Shown one piece after another: positions 41,215-46,496 of a DNA stretch of 52,372 nt. Every line of letters starts with the position of its first letter. The stretch's first letter is position 1. The DNA lies in the IMG/VR virus record IMGVR_UViG_3300020416_000009, positions 1 to 52,372 of that record; one strand, 5' to 3'. The notes under the pieces were generated by a model. That model was not told where the DNA came from. It ran no database searches and saw only the letters and a program-made list of their open reading frames with translations. The DNA comes from a virus. A program made the position numbers and the translations under genes.

Positions 41215-41541
41215 CACTACACTATCCGACCCGTCGGCCAAATTCTGTGGAGAGATTCTGTTTCCAAGCTCTCTCCTGGCTCAGTACAATTAGGCCGCTA
41301 AGGCGTAATTAACAGGTGCAAAATTATCGTTTGCATTTAGGTTTTGTAGACTCAAACACCAGTCGATCCTATTTCGCCCCCATCATGAATACACTACTAG
41401 TTTTCTTGCAAACTATCCGGAATTGAATCGTACGATGTTTCTATACAATCGTAATGTCTTTCATCCGCGTCCGCAGTGTATTCATGGTGGAGGCGACGGG
41501 TATTGCACCCGTGTCCTGTCTGTCCTCTAACATCTACCATG
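41215..41541 (-). ncRNA. ssrA: circularly permuted tmRNA
   Basis: Read on the minus strand, the acceptor half comes first: a T arm ACGGG-TGCAATA-CCCGT, then CGCCTCC-A-CCA with the CCA at 41485-41487. A 103-nt intervening segment (41382-41484) follows, then the normal tmRNA 5' end GGGGGCGAAATAGGATCGAC starting at 41381. GGGGGCG pairs with CGCCTCC as a 7-bp acceptor stem with one G-U. The intervening segment starts and ends with an 11-bp inverted repeat (ATGAATACACT/AGTGTATTCAT) that extends the acceptor stem in the precursor. The tag frame and a GGAGAGA/TCTCTCC hairpin follow. This order is that of alphaproteobacterial two-piece tmRNA. Outer ends are approximate. Confidence 0.88.
41290..41334 (-). 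other. tmRNA proteolysis tag frame
   Basis: Resume codon GCA at 41332-41334; the frame encodes ANDNFAPVNYALAA and stops at TAA 41290-41292. It starts with AND and ends with YALAA as in E. coli (ANDENYALAA), so ClpXP-type degradation signals are kept. The TAA is followed by a 7-bp stem. Confidence 0.88.
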
Positions 41542-41726
41542 TTATTTATACACCTCCCGTTCGTGAGTTCGACGGTAGTGGTGTATGGTGTGGAACTAAC
41601 CGTGGTCCCACGCGTGCTTATTAAGGAGCAACCCTGTTCCTGTAGATGGGAGAGTATGCAGTCGTTGTATTTCCATCCTGACGCTAACTCGTCTTGTCGA
41701 GTTCCAGTAACACTCCCTGCAACCAT
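41542..41726 (-). other. non-coding, structured spacer upstream of the tmRNA acceptor half
   Basis: Hairpins AACTCG/CGAGTT (41691-41708 region), CGTG-GGAC-CACG (about 41601-41613) and CCGT/ACGG are visible. An uninterrupted frame crosses this and the tmRNA but has no ribosome site. It may be the 5' part of the tmRNA precursor, or an unrecognised RNA. Confidence 0.35.
41543..41550 (-). promoter_or_regulatory. late-promoter octamer just before the tmRNA acceptor half
   Basis: Minus-strand TATAAATA ends 5 nt before the GGTAGA that pairs with TCTAC of the 5' half (P2 helix). If used, it would start a transcript at the edge of the acceptor piece, giving late expression of tmRNA. Function inferred only from position. 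Confidence 0.45.
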
Positions 41727-41969
41727 CTAAAGTATCCTCATAAAATTATCAAAGGTTGTCTTTTCAACTTTTTGTAAGACTGCCTTTGAATGTTTGCAAT
41801 AACCATGGAAAGCAAATCCTTGGCAACTACATTCAAATCCTTCGTCTGTCAATTCAACATCATATTGTTTTCCAGTGCTTCCTTCCATCGGCCAGACGAT
41901 GCCGACATACATATGACCTTTTGGATCAAACCTTGTTGGCATAAGATATTTCTTTTTGTACTTAGCCAT
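41727..41969 (-). CDS. small SWIM-type zinc finger protein, 80 aa
   Basis: Start ATG 41969 in a TAATG overlap; an earlier ATG at 41984 is in the previous gene. A basic N-terminus (MAKYKKKYLMPTRF) leads to a SWIM finger: C47-x-C49 and C58-x-H60 in ECSCQGFAFHGYCKH. SWIM fingers bind DNA or protein, for example in transposases and recombination regulators. The rest of the protein is a short beta hairpin. A role as a small nucleic acid-binding regulator is likely but unproven. Confidence 0.7.
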   Translation of the reverse strand: MAKYKKKYLMPTRFDPKGHMYVGIVWPMEGSTGKQYDVELTDEGFECSCQGFAFHGYCKHSKAVLQKVEKTTFDNFMRIL

Positions 41970-42175
41970 TAATAGTAGCTCCAATATTCATTCCAACATC
42001 CTTTGACAACATCACTGGCGATGTCTTTATCAAAGTTTGTTTTAAGATCAAGTTTATCAAACACAAAGCTTTTCACTTCATCAATATGTTCTGATTCTGA
42101 AACTTTTGCTTCAAGACCGTCAATATCGTAAACTTTTTCTTCAATATCCATCATATAGTTCTTTATCTTTGACAT
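41969..42175 (-). CDS. small acidic phage protein, 68 aa
   Basis: A strongly acidic protein (DIEEKVYDIDGLEAKVSESE), ending KGCWNEYWSYY. First gene after the tandem early promoters at 42.2-42.35 kb, so probably expressed immediately on infection. Small acidic early proteins are often host-takeover factors, but there is no sequence proof. The start has GGAGAAATAA upstream. Confidence 0.6.
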   Translation of the reverse strand: MSKIKNYMMDIEEKVYDIDGLEAKVSESEHIDEVKSFVFDKLDLKTNFDKDIASDVVKGCWNEYWSYY

Positions 42176-42208
42176 TTATTTCTCCATCTTTTTTTATTTT
42201 ATGATACT

Positions 42209-42237
42209 ATTCTACCACACTTTTCTGTAAATGTACA
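42209..42237 (-). promoter_or_regulatory. early sigma70-type promoter (proximal of a tandem pair)
   Basis: Minus strand: TGTACA (42232-42237), 17 nt, TAGAAT (42209-42214) with extended TGG. A second promoter with the same 20-bp -10 region lies 117 bp upstream. Confidence 0.82.
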
Positions 42238-42274
42238 CCATTAATCTGCAGTTGGTTGCATTTTTTTTATATGG

Positions 42275-42292
42275 TGTGACATTTTTATCACA
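42275..42292. promoter_or_regulatory. dyad operator-like site (cassette copy 3)
   Basis: TGTGACATTTTTATCACA, one mismatch in the outer arms, 38 bp upstream of the -35. Intergenic, so not constrained by coding. Confidence 0.65.
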
Positions 42293-42325
42293 GTTGAACT
42301 TATGTTTTAATTTGATCATGATACT

Positions 42326-42354
42326 ATTCTACCACACTTTTATTTGAATGTAAA
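42326..42354 (-). promoter_or_regulatory. early sigma70-type promoter (distal of a tandem pair)
   Basis: Minus strand: TTTACA (42349-42354), 17 nt, TAGAAT (42326-42331), extended TGG. It shares GTGTGGTAGAATAGTATCAT with the proximal promoter, showing duplication. It lacks a dyad; a plus-strand late promoter takes that place. Confidence 0.8.
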
Positions 42355-42383
42355 GGAAAAAATGCATCGAAGCCGCACTTTTT

Positions 42384-42391
42384 TATAAATA
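42384..42391 (+). promoter_or_regulatory. T4-type late promoter for the 42.4-43.9 kb operon
   Basis: Plus-strand TATAAATA, 30 nt before the GTG start of the next gene, with AAGGAAA as ribosome site in the leader. Divergent from the early promoters. Confidence 0.75.
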
Positions 42392-42421
42392 CAATATAAT
42401 AGGAATGGAAGGAAATTTACC

Positions 42422-42916
42422 GTGATTGATCCAGTAACAGCGCTGGCCACTGCGTCGAGTGCATTTTCCCTTATTAAAAAAGGGTTTTCAGCGGGTCGTG
42501 ATATAGAATCAATGGGTGCCGATCTCGGCAGATGGATGAGTGCCGTAAGTGACATTAAAAAATCTGAAGAGTATAGTAAGAAACCACCATTGTTTAAGAA
42601 ACTATTTGCGGCTGGCTCAGTAGAAGAGGAGGCTTTACAATCGCTTATGGCTAAGAAAAAAGCAGAAGATATGAGAGAAGAACTCAAACAAATCATCTCT
42701 TTTACACGAGGTCCGAGTGCTTGGCAAGAACTTTTAGCAACAGAAGCATCAATAAGAAAGAAGAGACAAGAGGCGATATATGCGCAGGAAGAGCGTAGAA
42801 GAAGACTTATAGAAATCATTGGAGTTACTTTTCTTTGCTTAGTGATTGCTGGCGCCTTAGGTTTTATGGGTTACTTATTCTTAGAAACCAGAGGCTATAT
42901 TAATCCAGCATGGTAG
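42422..42916 (+). CDS. membrane-anchored helical protein, 164 aa, GTG start
   Basis: GTG start with AAGGA 8 nt upstream. A helical N-terminal region (VTALATASSAFSLIKKGFSAG) and a long charged coiled coil (residues about 70-130, with EAIYAQEERRRRLIE) lead to one C-terminal membrane helix (IIGVTFLCLVIAGALGFMGY) and a short tail. Such proteins are common in marine T4-like phages; a spanin- or holin-type role in lysis has been suggested by architecture only. Its stop overlaps the next start. Confidence 0.65.
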   Translation: MIDPVTALATASSAFSLIKKGFSAGRDIESMGADLGRWMSAVSDIKKSEEYSKKPPLFKKLFAAGSVEEEALQSLMAKKKAEDMREELKQIISFTRGPSAWQELLATEASIRKKRQEAIYAQEERRRRLIEIIGVTFLCLVIAGALGFMGYLFLETRGYINPAW

Positions 42917-43065
42917 AATCCATCTATCATCTATTCGTACCGTGGGATGACTATAACACAATGTGGGTGTGTCTACTCGCGGTATGGGGTTTTGTGAGGT
43001 TAAATGAAAAAATATTACAACATGGTCGGCGTCGTAGTCTTGATGATTTTAATCCCTTCGAGTAA
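42910..43065 (+). CDS. nested small membrane protein, 51 aa
   Basis: ATG 42910 overlaps the stop of the previous gene, and the last 62 nt overlap the next gene in another frame. IYHLFVPWDDYNTMWVCLLAV and WGFVRLNE suggest one membrane pass after an aromatic-rich interface helix; the tail is basic (HGRRRSLDD). No own Shine-Dalgarno beyond the coding of the previous gene, so coupling is likely. The nested layout resembles spanin pairs. Confidence 0.6.
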   Translation: MVESIYHLFVPWDDYNTMWVCLLAVWGFVRLNEKILQHGRRRSLDDFNPFE

Positions 43066-43393
43066 TATCGCGTGGTCTGAAACAAAACAACCTAAAAATA
43101 TTTTTCAATGTTTTACCTGCTTTCTTAAAAAACCAAGTGATTGGACATGGGAACAGGAAATACGAAGAGGTGTGAGAGAAGACCCAAAATATATTACTTG
43201 TCGAAGATATAAAGTTGTAAAAACTAAAAGCGGCCAGCAGGTTTGCCTGTACAGAGGTGCCAATGACACATACCAGCTTGTAGTTGAAGGGTTCTGTCCT
43301 GCATCATACAGGTGTAAATATAGTCCTAACGGAAAAGAACCAAATATAGATAGTGTAGTAGATTCATTAAATGATTCGTTTAAAAAGAAATGA
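43004..43393 (+). CDS. secreted cysteine-rich protein, 129 aa
   Basis: GAGG 5 nt upstream of the ATG. A Sec signal peptide (MVGVVVLMILIPSSNIAWS-ET) is followed by a domain with six cysteines (FQCFTCF, ITCRRY, QVCLYRG, GFCPAS, RCKYS). Probably a disulfide-stabilised periplasmic protein. With the 51-aa nested membrane protein it could make an i-/o-spanin-like pair, but there is no lipobox. Overlaps the next gene by 4 nt. Confidence 0.65.
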   Translation: MKKYYNMVGVVVLMILIPSSNIAWSETKQPKNIFQCFTCFLKKPSDWTWEQEIRRGVREDPKYITCRRYKVVKTKSGQQVCLYRGANDTYQLVVEGFCPASYRCKYSPNGKEPNIDSVVDSLNDSFKKK

Positions 43394-43710
43394 AGTATCA
43401 ATACGAAAACATAATACTTGAAATTGAAGCTCCAAAAGGCTCAGTTATTGTAGACGGAAAGCTTATGTTTAAAGGTCATTCGTATCTTGCAATAAAAGAG
43501 TTTATACGTTTCAGTGGTAATGCTAAGCCTGTAATTCAAAGGTTTAAAGCTCAGCTCAACATGCGTGAGACTCCGAGGTTTGCAGATCAAAAGAAAAAGC
43601 AAGAAGAATATGAAGCAAAGTTACCTACAAAGGAAGAGTTTAAAATGACGTTAAGTCAAACACCTAAGATAGCAAGAAAAAAAGAAAAGTGGAAGGATCC
43701 ATTTAAATGA
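43390..43710 (+). CDS. hypothetical phage protein, 106 aa, basic
   Basis: A beta-rich N-terminal part (YENIILEIEAPKGSVIVDGK) followed by a lysine-rich helical tail (FADQKKKQEEYEAKLPTKEE). Overlaps both neighbours by 4 nt in ATGA arrangements. No recognised family or motif. Confidence 0.6.
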   Translation: MKYQYENIILEIEAPKGSVIVDGKLMFKGHSYLAIKEFIRFSGNAKPVIQRFKAQLNMRETPRFADQKKKQEEYEAKLPTKEEFKMTLSQTPKIARKKEKWKDPFK

Positions 43711-43925
43711 TACACGCTTTCTTACTTGTGCTACTAATTGGTGATAAGGAATTAAAGAGAAACCCTATGTATTTCAGAGACATCAATGATTGCAATTATT
43801 TTGCATCAAGAGTTGTAAAAAGATATGGGAACTATCAACATTACTCGATAGTTCCCGATGAACATAAGGCTACTGCATACTGCAAGCCTGTGTGGATTGC
43901 AACTAATACGCCAGGATTATACTAA
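43707..43925 (+). CDS. small secreted two-cysteine protein, 72 aa
   Basis: Hydrophobic start MIHAFLLVLLIGDKELKR, then YFRDINDCNYFASRVVKRYG and the C-terminal YCKPVW. The YCKP motif is identical to that of the 63-aa protein at 4154. Last gene of the plus-strand operon, with a hairpin at its stop. Confidence 0.7.
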   Translation: MIHAFLLVLLIGDKELKRNPMYFRDINDCNYFASRVVKRYGNYQHYSIVPDEHKATAYCKPVWIATNTPGLY

Positions 43926-43929
43926 TCCT
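43913..43929 (+). terminator. hairpin at the end of the plus-strand operon
   Basis: AGGATTA-TAC-TAATCCT, 7-bp stem around the stop codon, followed by CGTGTTTT. Short loop and short T run, so termination may be partial. Confidence 0.45.
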
Positions 43930-44032
43930 CGTGTTTTAATTCCCAAGGCCAGCTTATGAAGATTGCAATAAGTTTACACATATTTCTATTACCCATAAAG
44001 TTAAAATGATTTCCATTACTTAGCCATTGCAC
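43922..44032 (-). CDS. probable small protein, 36 aa, GTG start
   Basis: Frame from GTG 44032 (in the endolysin 3' end) to TAG 43922. It reads WLSNGNHFNFMGNR, then a hydrophobic stretch CKLIAIFISWPW, then ELKHED. The NGN-F-FMGN pattern resembles short proteins from other marine phages that I recall but cannot verify. No strong ribosome site; ATG 44005 is an alternative start. Confidence 0.45.
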   Translation of the reverse strand: MQWLSNGNHFNFMGNRNMCKLIAIFISWPWELKHED

Positions 44033-44543
44033 ATGCCATTTCGCATGTTTCATTATTTCTACGAGTCCATCCTCTTCCAAATGCGTCAAATGTACTTAAT
44101 GACTCATAAAAATCTTGTCTGACTTTTGTATATTCTTCAATAGTTTCTTTTAGTCCTTCTTTCTTAACATGAGAAGCAACCTTCTTTAATGTGTTTGGAC
44201 CAATTCCGCCATCAACTGTAGTACCAATCATAGCCTGAAGTTTCTTTGCTGCTCGTCCAGGTCCTGAATTTACTGCCCAGTCAAACACTGCAAGATCTAA
44301 ACCTGAAGGTAGATCATCACCCTTTACTTTATCCCAATAACGTGCTTTGTAAAGAGGACCAACTTTTTCAGGTGTAAGAGATCTCATGTCTCTTTCATCT
44401 GCTTCAACCTGTGTCCATTCTTCCCAAACTCGTTTTGTCACTCCAAGATTTGTCATTCCGCCCGGATCTCTAGGATGATTGACATATCCGCCTTCATGAT
44501 GTAATATAGTTTTAAGTGCTTTTTCGAAATTTGCTGCTGCCAT
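44016..44543 (-). CDS. endolysin, GH108 N-acetylmuramidase
   Basis: 175 aa. The N-terminal catalytic domain has E17 in LHHEGGYVNHPRDPGGMTN, followed by GVTKRVWEEW, and the second domain includes FDWAVNSGPGRAAKKLQ and VDGGIGPNTLKKV (peptidoglycan-binding type). The family cleaves the MurNAc-GlcNAc bond. No signal peptide, so a holin or other membrane protein must release it. Length is typical. Confidence 0.9.
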   Translation of the reverse strand: MAAANFEKALKTILHHEGGYVNHPRDPGGMTNLGVTKRVWEEWTQVEADERDMRSLTPEKVGPLYKARYWDKVKGDDLPSGLDLAVFDWAVNSGPGRAAKKLQAMIGTTVDGGIGPNTLKKVASHVKKEGLKETIEEYTKVRQDFYESLSTFDAFGRGWTRRNNETCEMACAMAK

Positions 44544-44553
44544 TTTATTATCC

Positions 44554-44817
44554 TTATGCTGATTTCTTTTTCACATAGTTTGGATTACCCCAAACATGTG
44601 TTGCTTTGACTCGAATAAATCTTTTATTCGTTTCATTTTTATTTGGATTTGGCATGGTTAACATCACGTTTTTGCCTGCTCTCCATGCTTCAAATTTATT
44701 AAACAAAACATTACCATTCTCCAAATACTCTTTACGGACTGCCTTTTTGGTAGCTTTGCTTACGTTTCGTCTTTCACCTTTTGAGGTGTAGCCAGTGCTA
44801 TGTCGTTTTTTTCCCAT
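44554..44817 (-). CDS. small basic phage protein, 87 aa
   Basis: ATG 44817 has AGGGG 7 nt upstream; an earlier ATG at 44844 lies in the previous gene. Very basic (MGKKRHSTGYTSKGERRNVS), with a Trp-containing beta part and VWGNPNYVKKKSA at the end. May bind nucleic acid. It overlaps the 90-aa gene by 20 nt. Function unknown. Confidence 0.6.
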   Translation of the reverse strand: MGKKRHSTGYTSKGERRNVSKATKKAVRKEYLENGNVLFNKFEAWRAGKNVMLTMPNPNKNETNKRFIRVKATHVWGNPNYVKKKSA

Positions 44818-45070
44818 TATAAATCCCCTGTATATAATCTTCAAATTGTTCTACTTTATCAAGACGATTCGGCCAGAGAATATATTCCTTCTCTGGATTT
44901 GCCTTGAGGTTCGTCAAAAGAGGTTGAATAGCGTTATATAGCTTATCCAGTCTTTCTTTCACTTCAGACGCAGTCGACTCCACCGCAGCTGCTGTGCTGG
45001 TGGCTTTTTGTACTGCTTCTAATTCTTCTTCTGTTACGGCTGTAAAGCCAAAATCAAATATTTCTGCCAT
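44798..45070 (-). CDS. conserved T4-like phage protein, 90 aa
   Basis: MAEIFDFGFTAVTEEELEAV at the N-terminus and KLYNAIQPLLTNLKANPEK, YILWPNRLDKV in the second half are a pattern I associate with a well-conserved but uncharacterised cyanophage and pelagiphage protein. Acidic, helical, no membrane part. The ATG lies exactly 5 nt after a TATAAATA late promoter and no Shine-Dalgarno is present. Confidence 0.7.
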   Translation of the reverse strand: MAEIFDFGFTAVTEEELEAVQKATSTAAAVESTASEVKERLDKLYNAIQPLLTNLKANPEKEYILWPNRLDKVEQFEDYIQGIYNGKKTT

Positions 45071-45075
45071 GCAGT

Positions 45076-45083
45076 TATTTATA
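45076..45083 (-). promoter_or_regulatory. T4-type late promoter, 5 nt from the 90-aa gene start
   Basis: Minus-strand TATAAATA followed by ACTGC and ATG. It overlaps the stop codon of the HAD gene. Third consensus example of the 5-nt spacing. Confidence 0.75.
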
Positions 45084-45609
45084 TATCTTCTAACTTGTAG
45101 ATGGCTGCTTTAAGCTTATCTTTTAAATAATCTAAAGAATCCTTATTGGCTTGGTATCTGATACCGATACCGCCTTTGGCTTCCCATTTTTGAATGTTTG
45201 ATGGTTTATCATCAATCAAAATGTTTGGCATTCCACCGACTGTTTCGGTTGCATAGTTTTCTTTTTGACCTGTGAAGATCAAGTTTTCAATCTTAAGATG
45301 ATCGGCTATGCCGTTCTTTTCAAGCCATCTTCTTTTATGATATGCAGAGTTATCTCTATCACCTCTTAATGGTGATGAATTGATTCCCCATTCTAAATCA
45401 TTTTCTTCGGCAACTTTTCGAACATGGTATACAAGTTCTTGAGTATTTTCGAAAGGAAGTAGTGTATAAAAGAAATCAGTTCCTTTTAATTCTTCAATCG
45501 CTTGAAGTTTATTAGGAATTTGTTTCCAATGCGGTTTTTCAAAGTATTCCGCAAATTTATCAAAGAAGTTTGCAAGAACTCCGTCCATATCTAAATAAAT
45601 TACACTCAT
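45079..45609 (-). CDS. HAD-family 5'(3')-deoxyribonucleotidase-like phosphatase
   Basis: 176 aa. The HAD motif I is D7-M-D9-G-V (IYLDMDGVLANF); motif II-type Ser in INSSPLRGDRD and motif IV in ILIDDKPSNI are present, matching NT5C-like nucleotidases. It would dephosphorylate dNMPs or act on a similar small substrate, perhaps trimming host nucleotides during DNA breakdown. Driven by the early promoter at 45.65 kb. Confidence 0.8.
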   Translation of the reverse strand: MSVIYLDMDGVLANFFDKFAEYFEKPHWKQIPNKLQAIEELKGTDFFYTLLPFENTQELVYHVRKVAEENDLEWGINSSPLRGDRDNSAYHKRRWLEKNGIADHLKIENLIFTGQKENYATETVGGMPNILIDDKPSNIQKWEAKGGIGIRYQANKDSLDYLKDKLKAAIYKLEDI

Positions 45610-45650
45610 ATTATAAATTCTCCATCGTTATTTTTTTACTTTATATAACT

Positions 45651-45679
45651 AGTATAAACCATTTTTCAGCAGAAGTAAA
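45651..45679 (-). promoter_or_regulatory. early sigma70-type promoter for the HAD gene
   Basis: Minus strand: TTTACT (45674-45679), 17 nt, TATACT (45651-45656). The least conserved of the seven, but it retains the dyad and terminator upstream at the same spacing. Confidence 0.75.
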
Positions 45680-45680
45680 C

Positions 45681-45702
45681 AAAAAAATGCAGCCTAGCTG
45701 CA
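45681..45702 (-). terminator. intrinsic terminator directly before a promoter
   Basis: Minus strand: TGCAGC-TAG-GCTGCA followed by seven T, just upstream of the -35 of the HAD promoter. Ends transcription of the Na/Pi operon. Confidence 0.75.
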
Positions 45703-45716
45703 CTTTTTTCAAGTAC

Positions 45717-45734
45717 TGTGATATAAATGTCACA
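45717..45734. promoter_or_regulatory. dyad operator-like site (cassette copy 4)
   Basis: TGTGATATAAATGTCACA, 38 bp upstream of the -35 and immediately after the Na/Pi cotransporter stop. Confidence 0.65.
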
Positions 45735-45736
45735 CT

Positions 45737-46234
45737 TTAAAATTTACTGAGGTATTTTGCTATATGATGCACAAATGGAAGAAGCATGATAGCCATAAAC
45801 AAGTTCATGCCTGTATGTGCCATTGCAATTCGTAATGTATCACCTTTCGGTATGCCATCGGATACAAAGAAACCTGCCAACCAAATGGTGCCGGTAGTAC
45901 CTATATTTGCACCTAGTACACAAGCAACCGCGGCTGGAAGAGGTAGAGCTCCAGATGCAACTAACGCAATAATTGCTGTAGTTGATAATGAACTCGATTG
46001 CCATGCTAGCGTCATTATGATTCCACCGAAGAACATGTAAATTGGATTTCCTAAAAACCATGTTAGGTGTTCCATATTACCCATAGACTTCATGCCTCCT
46101 GAAAACATTTTTAGTCCTATATAAAATATTACTAATCCTACTAATGCTGTTGTAACCGGATTAGTTAATAACCATTGAACGCTCATATCCATTGTATTCA
46201 CCTTTTTTTGTAGTTGTTTAACTTTCTTTTTCAT
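45737..46234 (-). CDS. half-size Na/Pi cotransporter-like protein
   Basis: 165 aa from ATG 46234 (ATGA overlap, AGGAGA upstream). The transport motif QSSS is at 79-82 (TLAWQSSSLSTTAI) and GANIGTTGT at 108-116, both signature parts of the PF02690 Na/Pi cotransporter repeat. Four or five membrane segments. Full transporters contain two inverted QSSS repeats in about 500 aa or more; only one is present, so function would need homodimerisation or pairing with a host protein. Phosphate is a plausible substrate. Confidence 0.82.
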   Translation of the reverse strand: MKKKVKQLQKKVNTMDMSVQWLLTNPVTTALVGLVIFYIGLKMFSGGMKSMGNMEHLTWFLGNPIYMFFGGIIMTLAWQSSSLSTTAIIALVASGALPLPAAVACVLGANIGTTGTIWLAGFFVSDGIPKGDTLRIAMAHTGMNLFMAIMLLPFVHHIAKYLSKF

Positions 46235-46485
46235 ATCTCCTCTCCAGGAGATTCTGCAGGTATAGCAAATTCTTTGATAGTTTTTTCTGTCACGCATGTA
46301 ATCATAGAGGGTTTATCCTCTGGACCAAAATTCTTATATAGAGTTTCGCTTATTGCTGGTATATTTGCAACTGCGTACATCTTACATTCCTGCATTGTTG
46401 CATGAGGTTTAGTGAAAACATATACGTTTTGTGTTCCAAAGACTGGATCCACGAGTGTCATTAGTGCTACTATAAAATATTCCAT
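46231..46485 (-). CDS. small secreted two-cysteine protein, 84 aa
   Basis: Hydrophobic start MEYFIVALMTLVDPVFG, then TMQECKMYAVANI and the later SMITCVTEKT. Translationally coupled to the Na/Pi gene through ATGA. Predicted to be exported with one disulfide. Same family as the genes at 4154, 29419, 35429, 43707 and 50085. Confidence 0.65.
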   Translation of the reverse strand: MEYFIVALMTLVDPVFGTQNVYVFTKPHATMQECKMYAVANIPAISETLYKNFGPEDKPSMITCVTEKTIKEFAIPAESPGEEI

Positions 46486-46496
46486 AATCTCTCCTT

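Noticed and set aside
41017-41300. Group I intron in the tmRNA region
   Set aside because: CTGAGCC and GTTCAAAGCCTA recall intron core elements Q and R, but no complementary P7 pairing or splice-site pairing could be built.
41397-41726. 109-aa minus-strand frame over the tmRNA acceptor half
   Set aside because: No ribosome site at its ATG and its second half is explained base by base by tmRNA structure and the intervening segment.
42340-42819. 159-aa minus-strand frame
   Set aside because: Antisense of the 164-aa plus-strand gene, which has a late promoter, ribosome site and coherent membrane-anchor architecture.
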